Part shown: positions 11,861-22,029 of the stretch, piece by piece
Layout: each line of letters starts with the position of its first letter
How positions within the stretch are numbered: position 1 is the first letter of the stretch
Assembly (NCBI GenBank): GCA_036362985.1
Contig: JAYGXS010000002.1
Coordinates: forward strand, 85,863,267-85,927,266
Direction of reading: 5' to 3'
Origin: Ligula intestinalis
Taxonomy: Eukaryota; Platyhelminthes; Cestoda; Diphyllobothriidea; Diphyllobothriidae
Length of the DNA: 64,000 nucleotides
Translations under genes and position numbers: made by a program
The notes under the pieces: model-generated
Databases searched by the model: none
What the model was told of the DNA's origin: nothing
What the model saw: the letters and a program-made list of their open reading frames with translations, nothing else

Positions 11861-14206
11861 TCAGGCACGCTCATTAACCTTGTCCAACGCCTGCTGAACT
11901 GCATTACAGTTGTCGCCAAAGAGGATGACGTCATCAGCATACGCCAAGTCAGTCACCCATCTCGAGCGATCAAACTGCACTCCCGGGAAGTCATCCAGTG
12001 CTTTGGTCATGATCCAGTCCACCGCATAGTAGAACAGGGTTGGTGAAAGGGCACAACCTTGGCGGACGCCCGTCCTGACGCTAAAGGCTTCCGTGTCACC
12101 GTTCTGCGTCCTCACCCGTGTGGAAGTGCCACGATAGTATGCCTGCATGAGATTGAGAAGCTTAGGTGGTAGGCCGTCCGTCCTCATTATGTTCCACAGC
12201 GAACTGCGATCAACAGAGTCAAATGCGGCAGCAAAGTCGATGAAGCATAGAACAGTGGGTTGTTGGTGACCCCATCTCAGTTCCAGTACACGGCGGAGAT
12301 TGAAGATCTGGTCGGTGCAGCCACGACTTGGTCGAAATCCACTCTGGTTTGGGCGGGTGCGCTGGTCTCTCGCAGTTTGGAAACGTTTGAGAAGAAGAGA
12401 CGTGAATGTTTTCGCCGCTACATCGATAAGGCTAATGCCTCTGTAATTTCTACACGCTCGTCTGTCGCCTTTTTTAAACAAGGGGAGGACCACTGCTTTT
12501 CTCCAGACAGAGGGCACAACTTCGCTGTCCCATATCTTGGCAAATATTTGTTGTAGCCAGGGCCCAATAACCTCGGGTGCACATTTAAAGAGCTCCGGCG
12601 GGAGGTCATCCTCACCAGGTGCCTTGTTGCTGCGTAGCCTCAAGAGAATGGAGACAACTTCCTCTACACTGGGTGGCTCTGTGTTGCACTCATACAGATG
12701 GTGGGGATCGTCCGCATTGGGTGACAGGTCAGACATCACAGGGGGATCATGGTTAAGGTGGTCACAGAAATGCTCGCGCCATCTCTCTAACCGGTCATCG
12801 ATCTTAGTGATGACAGCACCGTTGCGATCCAGTAAAGTCTCGGTGGTGTTCCCCGAACCTCTGCTGGCCTGCTTTAAGAGTCGGTAGAGCTTGTGGGTGT
12901 CACCTCTGGTAGCTGCTCGCTCCGTTTCCGTGGCAAAGTCGCTCCAGTAGGCGTTCCTATCGGCTCGGATGGCCCTTGTCGTTTGGCGCCGCAGCTCTCT
13001 GTAAGTGGGGGAGCCAGTGAGTCTGGCTCGGCCGGCCTCCTCAGCTAACTCAAGCGTGGGTCTAGTGATCCAGTCACGATGTCGCCGTCGGATTTTGCCC
13101 AGATGGGTGTATGCCAGCTCTGACACCGCGGCCTTCAGGGACTGCCACGCGGGCTCTGGGTCCGCTCGGGCGTCAGGGTACAGGCCGTCGAAACGGTTCT
13201 GGCGTGCTAAGTGGAAGGCGTTGCCAGCAGAGGACTTCAGCTTTGCAACATCGATCCGCTGTGGTCGGGAGGGTCTGTGAATAGCTCTCAAACGCAAGCG
13301 AAGGGTTGCCCGCTGTAGGACATGGTCCGATGCATGAGCGTTTCCTGTATCAGCACCGCGGTAGGCTCGACAATCCAAGACCGAGCTGGCCCAGCGTGCT
13401 CGGACAAGGATGTGATCTATTTGGGCCTGGGTATGCCCGTCATTTGAGTACCAAGTGACAAGGTGGTGGCGCGGATGATCAAAACGGGTGCTTGACACAA
13501 CGAGGCGGTTAGACGATGCGAAGTTGACAAGGCGCTCACCGTTGGCACACTGCGCTCCGACAGCAAATTTGCCTAGCACATGACGGGTTCCAGCGTCACA
13601 CACACCTGGTCAGGCGTTCCAGTCACCAGCAATGACGAGTAGATCGCTTCTTGCGATGCGGTCAACTGTTCGCTGGAGGTCACCGTAGAAGTCATTTTTT
13701 ATGCTGTCATCAGCAGCCAGAGTAGGCGCATATACCGAGATGATGGAAACGTTGACTGGGGCACTTTTCAAACGGACCCAAGCGATCTGCGGTGAGACAG
13801 CCTCCCACTCTAGCAGACTCGAGTGAAATTCGTCGGCCAAAGCTATAGCGACACCATACAGTCCAGAGTTGTCGGACACACCACTGTTGTAGAGATGGTA
13901 CGCAGAGTCAGTTCTTGGTACTTGCAGCAGTTTGTGGCCAGTGCCAGGTAGGCGGACCTCAGAGAGACACGCCACACCAACACGGTATTCAGAAAGGGAT
14001 TTGGCTGTTAACAGTTGGGCGCCGTCATCCCTCAAAGTTTGAACATTCCAGCCTGCAATTCGCAATCCGGCATCAGCTCGCAGATTTAACACCCGTCCCG
14101 CGATGCCAAGAGGATGGGGCGCGTCGGTTCCCGCGGACGCCGTAGCAGAGATCGTATGTTGCGTATAGTTGTGATTCATGAAAGTGTAGAAAGTCAAGAA
14201 AATCAA
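11861..14206 (-). pseudogene. LINE endonuclease-reverse transcriptase, one internal stop
   Basis: The endonuclease half (14206 down to about 13200) shows AGWNVQTL, CLSEVR, SVYAPT, AGDWNA and a later HASDH, matching the catalytic Asn/Glu/Asp-Asn/His landmarks of LINE AP-endonucleases. The reverse transcriptase shows PLFKKGDRR, NYRGISL, QSGFRPSRGCTDQ, FIDFAAAFDSVDR (motif A), GVRQGCALSPTLF (motif B) and AYADDVILF (motif C with both catalytic aspartates). The TGA at 13610-13612 falls directly after AGDWNA, where Arg is usual. The frame is otherwise continuous to the TGA at 11861. The encoded protein nicks DNA and copies the element RNA at the nick. Confidence 0.85.
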
Positions 14207-14799
14207 TTCCGTGTTTCGTGGAGAAAAGGGGATTGGCGCTAGGTCCCCGGTCTTGCTCCCTTACCAGAGCCCCGTTAGCCAAGCAAAAGCAAGTTTCCGG
14301 CGCGCACCAGCTTGGAGGTGGGGTTGGATTTTACGCAACAAACCTCGCAAGTACCCGTACAGCGGTTAGTAGAACATGCGAAATACCACCGAGGATCAGG
14401 AAAACAAGAACAACCATGCATTTTCTATTACCAGTCAGCAGTCAGTCACACCAAACTTTCAATCCTCGTGTTCATGCTACGAGTTGGCTTCGCTGAACGA
14501 TTTGATAAGTTATGAGCTGGCTGCGCCTCAGAATCCACCCTCCAGACGTGTTCGATGCCTGTAGTCGGAAGCATTCAAACTGTGTGATAGAATTTCAGTA
14601 TGTAAACGCTTCAAAAGTTGACGGTCAACTTGTTTCGCTGTCGGAAAGAGAAGGGAAAAGCAGACCCAACCCAAACTATACGAACACAGCAGTTTACACG
14701 TCTGCAGTAAACGTATTTGCTTTCACTCTGCCATGGCAGCTGATTTGCTTGCGGACTGAGAAGAAAGCATAAAGGGCGGGCTACCTCTGGAAAGATTTA
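14207..14799. other. Possible LINE 5' leader, otherwise nothing
   Basis: The GC-richer part up to about 14290 may be LINE leader. Beyond that several short overlapping frames exist but none resembles a known family. Confidence 0.35.
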
Positions 14800-15114
14800 C
14801 TACTGGCACTGCCTCTTGCAAGGCCGGCGACGTTTCATGTACACAGACACAGTATTGACCTCGCAGCCCACTGTGGTTGTTGGCTCATTAAATCTGAGGT
14901 CACACGTACCGGCGGGGGGAGGGTAACGTGTCGTCACAGCGATGGCGTCCCCTTGCCTAGACGTGACACTGCAGCTCTGTTCGGTGTCCGAACGGTGGAT
15001 GAAGGTGAAATTAGTCATGTCTGTAAGCAAAGCAACCATTACTGCCCGACAGTCTTCTGAATGAAGGTCAATGTGGACATTTCTGTTGAACACGGACGAC
15101 GTCCGGAAACACAA
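14800..15114 (-). other. Unrecognised 104-codon reading frame, possible exon
   Basis: Read on the minus strand, this frame has five cysteines spread through its middle and C-terminal part, two N-glycosylation-like sites (NFT near residue 35 is the clearest) and balanced composition, unlike most chance frames here. It starts with TTG, so it would need an upstream splice acceptor; a possible acceptor AG lies within 15078-15086 but is not convincing. No domain recognised. Chance cannot be excluded. Confidence 0.2.
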
Positions 15115-16265
15115 TATTGAGATCCAAGCACAGTATCAACAATTTTCTGAATTAAATTCAGCTAAATAAACGTTGCCTGCTTATTGAGATATGTGGAAGG
15201 TTGTCAGTTTGGGCCTATACTATCAGGTCGAAGCTAAATGTTATCAATATTTTAGCCTCTGACGCATGAATAGAGTAGGTCCTCTTAACCAGTGTCATTT
15301 TTTGTATGTGCTTGTATATTTGAAACATTCAAATTCCGCCTTGTCGATATCTATGTTTTCCAGCTGAAGGTTAACGGTTTGCTAGGGTAGCGCGCACCGA
15401 TCGCACTGGTCCTCTAATGCCTTGGGGCGCGCTCCGAAGCCGCGCAGGTAGCTGCACAATCATTAGAAGTATAGGCAGAAGGAAATTATCGACAATGAGC
15501 AGGACTTCTGAAATAAATATTCGTGGCATATTAACCGTCATTAGCTAGCTAAACTGAGCCACAGCATGATTGGGCTGAGTGATGAAGTATGATAGGCCAG
15601 AGCTGACAATTTCACTTACGCTTGTCCTTGTCTTTAATTTATTTCAATAATGTCCACCCCAAGCTTACTTCTTATTGCGATCGATTACTCGTCACATGAG
15701 TAACCAAGGCACCAGACTGGAAATATCAAAATTTCACAGGCATATTTGGGTTGGTTTTAGCTGTCTGTACTGATTGATGAACAAGATACAAACATTCTAC
15801 TCTGGCTTGCAGCTACGGTTTTAGAGATCACATGGATGTCCTTATTGTTTTCTCGATAACATAATTTCACTTGGAATTGATAAAATCTGCAAACTCTGAA
15901 TTTCCCACTGTGACGAAAAAAATGCCTACAAATATCGAAAACGCTCGGTTGTTTTAACTTTAGCTCAAAACACCCTAGCGTCGCATTCCAATTGAAATTG
16001 TGTCTACTTTTACCTTGTTTTCAAAAGTATATCAAACATCTCCATCAGATAAGCAGCAAAACTACTACTTAGGAAATGGTTGTTAGCGTTCACGAACGAA
16101 GTTGCGTAAGGGCGCTACACAGGTGCATTCGGATGCATTGCAGTGAAAGGGTATAGTAAGTTGCTGAATTAAAATATTTTCGAGGTGAAGTGAGAGCAGA
16201 TGGCTACCTGCGTAAATTTAGCAATAAGTGGATACAAAACCGAAAGGGGAGATTAAATCCAACCG
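15115..16265. other. Nothing recognised
   Basis: AT-rich. No frame, tRNA box pair or repeat relation seen. Confidence 0.4.
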
Positions 16266-16269
16266 ATCC

Positions 16270-16685
16270 TAAATTTCGGTGGGCTCTTCTGTCCTCAAAA
16301 AATCTCTCGGAAGCCGTCATCCACCTTTTGACTTAACATTGATTTGGGGCTGCAGGCAGGTCGAGGTCAACTACCAGGTATCGGGTCATAGGGTCGAAAT
16401 ATCCCTTGCCAGGGTAGGGCACGTCTAGCGTCATTTAACGGAGCTGCAGCAGTTGTGGACAAAGCCACTACTTCGGCAAAAGTGGAAGAGAATTCCGGAT
16501 ACGGGTGGCCGAACACGCAGCGTCGGCGTTGAAGAAAGATGCTAGCTACTGGGACCCAGCAATATTTTAAATTTTAGTGAGGCTGAAATTCTCCAAAGAG
16601 ATGAAAACCGCGTGAGCCGTGGGCTGCTGGAGTCACGGTTCTCGGACTCACAATCTAGCATCAAGTGCAATAACTAGCCGTTCTC
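16270..16685 (+). pseudogene. PLE family A GIY-YIG remnant
   Basis: A heavily decayed Penelope-like tail, readable by comparison with the copy at 17395. The blocks are KNLSEAVIHLLT, RSCSSCGQSHYFGKSGREF (the YIG strand as YFG), RVAEHAASALKKD and LESRFSDSQSSIKCNN. These match the family A order KNVSEIVGHLL, YVRET, RIAEHAAALR and LIESWFTGPQS. Several stops and frame changes occur between blocks. Not functional. Confidence 0.65.
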
Positions 16686-16879
16686 ATATTCCCTACTGAG
16701 CTTTTGCCTCAGCAGCGGAAGCACTCGCGTGGAGGGGTGGATGACAATCAATCTCAGTGAAAGCAGTCCAAACTGTCGCGTAATTATCATTCCAAAATCC
16801 AACGCGGAGAGTCAAATTGCGATAATTAACGAATAAAAGCGAACATGCGATCCTCAGGAAGTAATGGAGAAAAAATGTG

Positions 16880-17275
16880 TTCACTAGCACACCAATTGTA
16901 TTCGCCCGACGTTTCGTCATCCCTCGCGGATTCTTCATCAGAGACATGAGCAGAAAGTAGTAGGAGAAGCGGATAACGCATGCACAGGAAGTTGCTTTAT
17001 TTATAGGACAGAGTCATTAGTGCACATGCATTAAACATAGCGACAATTAACGACAATTACCCCTCTTGTGTGTTGATTGCTTGCTTATCGGCATGCGAGC
17101 CCTGCCCTGCTGAAAATTTATCACGTGTGGTGGAATTGGACGTGATGATTGCTCGGCCATCTGGTTCCCCGGTGTTGTCGTGAGACGACGGGGTGGCCTG
17201 TGCATTCCCCAAGTGGCCACTTTCTTTGGCCAAATTGAGCCTCAGTACTGCTTTGTGCCGAGGTCTCTGATGAAT
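16880..17275 (-). mobile_element. PLE family A 3' noncoding end, inverted
   Basis: Minus-strand copy of the family A region downstream of the GIY-YIG frame. The segment around 17140-17270 (GATGATTGCTCGGCCATC, then TTTGGCCAAATTGAG) matches 21450-21570 on the minus strand and the reverse complement of 17860-17945. It ends in the hammerhead-like motif at 16893-16952. It faces the plus-strand family A copy that begins about 120 bp away, so the two tails are inverted relative to each other. Confidence 0.7.
16893..16952 (-). ncRNA. Hammerhead-like motif, PLE A
   Basis: On the minus strand the core is CTGATGA (16941-16935) and GAAAC (16915-16911), followed by GTC. Stem II can use AATCC with GGAT. 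Stem I pairs GGGCG with TGTCT using wobbles. Stem III is the self-complementary ACGT. One extra base after CTGATGA departs from the canonical hammerhead. Confidence 0.5.
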
Positions 17276-17394
17276 GAATTGGACGTGGACTTCAAAGCCA
17301 TCAGCACCTCAATTATGAGCCCCCGGACTGATAGCGACAGTTTTTAATTGTAGTATGCGTGTCAGCCGGTGGTTGGGCGAACGAGATGGCCAAC

Positions 17395-17958
17395 AAAGTC
17401 GCACTGACCCCAACATTTGACGAACGATTCCGTACGTCAAAAACGTCTCGGAAATTGTCGGCCACCTTCTCGCATCACTTAGAGTTGGAGTCGAACACAG
17501 GCCGAAGGAAACCATAAGGCGTCAGATAATGAAACCGAATGACCCACTGCCACGGCAAGAAGCATGTGGAGTTGTCTACATGAGCTGGTGCCGTTGCGAG
17601 CAACGCAACTATGTCAGAGAAACTTGCAGACTTCTCAAGACGCGAATTGCCGAACACGCGGCAGCGCTGCGGCAAAATGATGCCAATTCTGAAGTTGCGG
17701 TTCATTCACCAAGACCTGGCCAGACATTCAAATTTGATGGGGCCGAAATTCTCGTTAGCGGTGACCCTCGGGTGAGCCGAGAATTAATTGAGTCATGGTT
17801 CACGGGCCCCCAATCATAAACAAGTGCAACGATTTTCCCAATCTTTATTCGGTTCTGAGACTCAATTTGACCAAAGCAAGTCGCCACTTGGGGTACGGAC
17901 TGACCTACGCAAACAACACAGGGCCAGATGGCCGAGCAATCATCCCGCCCTAGTCCAC
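17395..17958 (+). pseudogene. PLE family A GIY-YIG endonuclease domain, frameshifted
   Basis: The best-preserved family A tail. In one frame it reads IPYVKNVSEIVGHLL, then MKPNDPLPRQEACGVVYMSW (GVVY in the GIY position), QRNYVRETCRLLKTR (YVR where YVG/YIG is usual), IAEHAAALRQND, FKFDGAEILVSGDPR and ELIESWFTGPQS. A stop at 17817 interrupts it. A one-base shift restores KCNDFPNLYSVLRLNL and an end at about 17956. PLE GIY-YIG domains nick target DNA during retrotransposition. The loss of the YIG glycine and the frameshift argue against activity. The reverse transcriptase part is absent. Confidence 0.8.
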
Positions 17959-18265
17959 CACGCGTCATGAAATTTTAACAGGTCAGAGCCCACATGCCCT
18001 CTAACAAACCATCCACGCACAAGAAGGCAATTAACGTTAAGTGTCGCTGTTTGGTTGCAGTAATGACTGTGTCCTACAAATACTAAAACCCCGTGCATTT
18101 TGTACCCGATTCTGCTACTGCTCTTTGACTATGTTTCTGATGACGAATCTGCGAAGGATTTCGAAACGTTTGGCAAAAAGCAGTATTTCCCCAGCGATTG
18201 AGTCATCTTCTTTTCATCAATTACTTCCTGGGATTCGCATGTTCGTTTTTATTAGTATGCTTGTC
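17959..18265 (+). mobile_element. PLE family A 3' noncoding region and terminus
   Basis: Continues the family A copy. The segment 17945-18265 is closely similar to 55310-55640 (shared blocks such as AACAGGTCAGAGCCCACATG and the hammerhead region). This defines the family A 3' untranslated region and terminal repeat. Confidence 0.7.
18127..18180 (+). ncRNA. Decayed hammerhead-like motif, PLE A
   Basis: CTGATGA at 18137-18143 and GAAAC at 18163-18167. Stem II is weakened (GAATCTGCG...GGATTTC) and the cleavage triplet reads GTT. Stem I pairing is largely lost. Confidence 0.45.
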
Positions 18266-19050
18266 GTTACATGGCACACCTTTTGCCTCTATCCTCTTTA
18301 TCTGCAATTGTCTCTGGTTATGGGTTCAAGCAAGAACCCGAAACGTCAAGCCGATTAAATTGCTTCAGTAATCTCGTCTGTTTCTTCTTCCTTTGAGCTG
18401 CTGCCTGGAACTCGCGTTCTCAAAGATAATCAAAAGCAATGGCCGTGATGTTTGGTTCGAAGAAAACAAAAGCAAAATAAACACAGACATTTGACGAATG
18501 AAAGCTTAAGTTGGTGTGGCAGCTGAACAGCCTCGTGTGCGCCGTATGATTGCGGCTAATCTAATTATTCGTGTTACATTTATGCGTTCAAATTAGAAGG
18601 ACGCTTCTGATTGCGTTACGCCTATGCATATAGACTTAAAGATGGTCAACCAACTGCCATCTGGAAACGTGAGTGAATGACACTGTTGCGTTACTCCTTT
18701 ATGAAACTGATGCATACAAAACTAACCAAACTTTTTTCCGAAATTCGATTTGGCAATCATATGCTTTAAGCAGTTTTTCACCAGGCCAGTAAATTTGCAG
18801 GGACAAAAAAATGGAACAGTGGGCGAGGTTAATAAGTGTACTTGAATAACAATTCATCGTTTTCATGCCACTCGCATGGCGAGATCGGCTTGGATAGGTC
18901 TCTGTGCTGGGGGAGAGGAGGAAATAAGGTTTGGTTGTGGGCATTGTTCAAGGATCAGGTACATGGAGTGATAATTACGGTCATTTGCACGGAGCGAACG
19001 ACTGTCACTAGGGTGTAGGTATGATGCGCGATCGCCACCTGACATCGGGG
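18266..19050. other. Nothing recognised
   Basis: AT-rich. The part from about 18870 to 19050 is probably the C-rich noncoding tail (read on the minus strand) of the PLE B copy that follows. Confidence 0.35.
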
Positions 19051-19052
19051 AT

Positions 19053-19485
19053 GGCCACGAAAATGAAAGTGCTTGTATCAGAGCCTTCTGACAAGACAGC
19101 ATTGAATTTGCTATCCGATAGGCACTGCCCTGGCTGTTACAAGCACCAGTTTTCATAGGCCCTTGGAAAAGAAAGCTTATGTCTGATGGACAACCTGAAG
19201 AGCGTTTGAGAATAGAACTCGAAATCGATCTATATTCATTTTTAATTAACTAGTCCATTACGTGCTTACGAACGCTCTTTTTCAGGTTCCCCGTTTTTAG
19301 GCCGATGTATCCTGTTCCACAGGAGCAAGAGAAAGAGTAAATGCGCATGAATGTGGCCCTCAACCATAGTTAAAATGTACTATCAAATCGTAGGAGGGGA
19401 GAGTTTGTAAAGAAGACGCGTAGGTTCCCCGCGGGAAAGTGCTTGTGATCGCAGTCTGGAGGCGTCATCTATCCAGCTCGCTTGT
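19053..19485 (-). pseudogene. PLE family B GIY-YIG remnant
   Basis: Minus-strand relic of the family with the open frame at 26414-26929. Aligned blocks are HFPAGNLRVFFTNSP, then IYSFSCSCGTGYIGLKTGNL (GIY as IYS, YIG intact), KKSVRKH, and after frame changes YRIANSMLSCQKALIQALSF ending in SWP. The equivalents in the intact copy are FPAANVRVLFSTNP, IYSFTCSCGSSYIGCTSRRL and LRKPVLCAQKNLLQAPSLAW. The middle is scrambled by indels. Confidence 0.7.
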
Positions 19486-20044
19486 TGCATCTCCAATCGT
19501 CAAATTTTAGCTGTTGGTGCTAAGGCTCCTGCCCGGAAATTATAAGTTCATAAAGGCATCGATGTCTGTTCGAAAGAGCTGTACTTCTGCTGATCGTGTA
19601 AAAAAATCCCAAAACTGTCGTCTCACTTTGTTGTTGGAATTATGTCCCATTCCAGCACCCTGGGCTTTACCTTAATTTTGCTCATATTGGGATACTACCG
19701 AAAAGTGTTACCTTAAAATACGACGAAAATAGAAAGGCTTTTTATGCCTTCGTTTTAACGATCAAGTAATATCCTAACCTGGAGCTATAGTGTCAGCTAA
19801 GGTCAGATAGAGTGGCTCACATGTGAATGACCTACACCTTCTCGTTTGTTTGATCCGCGGGATAAGGAAGTTTTGTGGTGCCTTCGAATTCTAACCTGGA
19901 ATCTAAACCAACCCGCACAAAGCAGCAAACCATGAACACTTGAATACTTTCCAATGTGGATAATTGCCTATGCAAAGTGAAGATTCATAGCGTGGGACCT
20001 AAACTGCTGCCCATTAATTCAGTATGATCCTTAATAGCAGTTGT
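19486..20044. other. Nothing recognised
   Basis: AT-rich; the first part may be eroded PLE B coding sequence but no block is readable. Confidence 0.3.
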
Positions 20045-20355
20045 ACAGTAGTCGCCACAGACCATGCAATTTTTATAACTTTGTATAAGTTTGATCATTA
20101 CTCGAATACCAGTGTGAATGCATTGTGGAAGCTTTACAAAGTATAATGAACTGTATCAGGCATATTACGTACTTAAAATAACTAAAGGAATTACTAAGTG
20201 TTTGTAAAGTTAAATGAATTTTTCACCATAATCCCGTGATTTTTGAGACGTCAAAAAGAGCTTTAAATTCGAACAATAAATGAAGATAGTGTGTTGAATT
20301 GAAAACTTGAAGCAACCACTTTCTAAATATAAAAATAGCTTTTCTTTATTCAAGA
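20045..20355 (+). repeat. Interspersed repeat N, copy 1
   Basis: About 310 bp closely similar and in the same orientation to 53001-53310, starting at ACAGTAGTCGCCACAGA and including the shared block CACCATAATCCCGTGATTTT. No coding frame, no terminal repeats and no tRNA boxes were found, so class is unknown. Confidence 0.75.
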
Positions 20356-21060
20356 TATTATGCTAACTCAAATCTTTTTAGTTGATAGTATGGCACGTTA
20401 AAACAGTCAAGCGATTTGCTGATTGCATCCTCAGTGAGGTCATTCATCCTCTCCATTCCAAACTGATGGCTGCAAAATTTTTCCCCACTATGTGCTGAAA
20501 CTTCCATAATATATCCAGCAGCAAATCGGCGTATCAGCACTCCACGCTACTCCACGTGGGAAGAAACAGAAATTGAGAACGTGACATTCCGTTTTTAAAA
20601 CTTGAATTCAGTTCAAGCAGTTGGTAGGCTTTAAAATCATTCGTCAATTCAGAGACCTTTTTAAAGCGTGAAAAACCCTTCCTTTTAGAAAAAAACTTTA
20701 AAGAAGGCGTAATTCGATATCAAATATGCCCAAGAGTAGATGTTTTCGTGCATGCTTTTTATCAAATACACTTGAATTTATAAAGGCAGTCATAATCAAT
20801 GATAAAAATGCATGCTATTTAAGTAGCCATCTTTTACAGAATCATCTTTGTCGCAGCCGTGAAAAAGAAACTCATCACAGAGTCGGCACCCTAGCGTGAC
20901 TGAAACAGTATTACAAACCTAGTCATTAATGTTTCGCGAGTGATTAGCTGCCTTTCTCAAGATGCGGAATGTTTAATGCAGCACTCGCAATACTGCTCAT
21001 GAGCAATGTATACTTCGTCGTCTGAGGCTTTGACAGCCTTACTTTTGGGAGCAAAATAGA
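20356..21060. other. Nothing firm
   Basis: AT-rich. A minus-strand CTTGAGAAAGGCAGC...GCGAAACATT around 20935-20975 recalls the terminal motif of other PLEs but lacks the CUGA core. Confidence 0.3.
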
Positions 21061-21067
21061 ACGCATG

Positions 21068-21090
21068 GTTCAGTTCAGTTCAGTTCAGTT
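21068..21090. repeat. (GTTCA)n pentanucleotide tract
   Basis: Four and a half tandem copies of a 5-base unit. Confidence 0.85.
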
Positions 21091-21234
21091 TTATTAGGAA
21101 AATAAAGGTAAATGCCTTTGAGCTCCCTCCTTGTACATAGCTAGTGGAAAGATGTCACTTGAATCACATGCATGCGCGTACTGAGGTCTCCTATTTGTTG
21201 CCAGTGCAAGCGAACAGGCCAGTCCCAGAAAGTA

Positions 21235-21880
21235 ATTGACGTTTTGACATCCGTCGCGATTTCTTCGTTAGAGACATCGTCCGAAAACATTAGCAGAAAC
21301 GCGTGATACATGCGAAGGAATTTGCCAAAATTATCGGCTGCAGTCATTGTTGCAGAGCAGCAATTAACAATAATTACGCTATTGCGCGTTATCTGCGTGA
21401 TGACCAGCATGTGGGCCCGTGATCTGCTGAACGTGCATCACGAGTGGTGGAATTTACCTGATGATTGCTCGGCCATGTGGTTTTCCGGTGTTGCGTAAAA
21501 CGACGCAGTGTCCCATGTGTTCCCTAAGTGGCGACTTGCTTTGGCCAAATTGAGTCTCAGCACTGAATATGGATTGGGTAGATCGTTGCACCTTTTTATG
21601 GACTGGAGGCCCATGAAAGATGACTCAAGTTATTCTCGACTCATATGAAGATCACCTCTCGCGAGAATGGCGGCCTCATCAAATGTAAATGTGTGGCTGA
21701 GTCTATTGAAAGTAGCCAAAACTTGAGAATTGGCATAATTCGCTGCACTACTGCGGTGTGTTCGGGTTTTCGTCTCTTCAAAAGTCTTCCAGTTTCTCCA
21801 AAGTAGTTTCTTTGTCCACATATGTTCCTTGCCATTGCAATTGGTCTTTCGGTTTCATTATCTGACACCCTATGGCTGCC
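21235..21880 (-). pseudogene. PLE family A tail, inverted copy
   Basis: Minus-strand family A relic covering the GIY-YIG part, the 3' noncoding region and a decayed terminus. Readable blocks are QRNYFGETGRLLKRR (YFG in the YIG position, glycine kept) near 21765-21815 and FDEAAILARGD with MSRE near 21635-21690. Frame changes separate them. The noncoding part at 21440-21580 matches the reverse complement of 17800-17945. A decayed hammerhead core (CTAACGA for CTGATGA) lies at about 21240-21280. Confidence 0.7.
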
Positions 21881-21944
21881 TCTAGCCTGTGTGTGATTCC
21901 ATTTCCAAGTAATATATTATCCGTTTTTGCTAATGTTTTCTGCT

Positions 21945-21992
21945 GATGTCTTTGACGAAGAATCCGCGGCGGATGTCGAAACGTCAGACGAA
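21945..21992 (+). ncRNA. Hammerhead-like motif with well-paired stem I
   Basis: The core is TTGACGA (21952-21958) and GAAAC (21978-21982), with GTC ending at 21985. Stem II pairs ATCC with GGAT across GCGGC. Stem I pairs AGACG after the cleavage site with TGTCT before the core, mostly Watson-Crick. Stem III is ACGT. The first core base is T rather than C. It lies about 70 bp beyond the minus-strand PLE A relic and in the opposite orientation. Confidence 0.5.
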
Positions 21993-22029
21993 AAAAACCC
22001 TTTGCTGAACGATGGTATCTTCTTCTTTT

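Larger units (their letters stand above)
11056..14206 (-). mobile_element. RTE-like LINE, nearly full length, lightly broken
   Basis: A minus-strand non-LTR retrotransposon with one long ORF: an apurinic-type endonuclease, then reverse transcriptase, then a C-terminal region typical of RTE/BovB-like LINEs. The 3' end falls in short TAAG-like repeats near 11060-11080. There is no obvious poly(A). I count an in-frame TGA at 13610-13612, a TGA at 11861-11863, one frameshift near 11800-11812, and a TGA at 11157-11159. So few lesions imply a recent insertion. Its GC content is visibly higher than its flanks. The 5' boundary is uncertain and may extend to about 14290. Confidence 0.85.

Noticed and set aside
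18041..18358. Recurring peptide LMTNxRRISKRQ in frames at 18.1, 55.5, 58.6 and 58.8 kb, suggesting a conserved protein
   Set aside because: The frames run through the hammerhead-like terminus of PLE A. Similarity is at the DNA level, in both orientations, with no start or stop logic, so it is a shadow of the repeat.
20935..20975. Minus-strand CTTGAGAAAGGCAGC...GCGAAACATT as a PLE terminus
   Set aside because: It resembles terminal motifs of other animal PLEs but lacks the CUGA core and neighbouring coding blocks.
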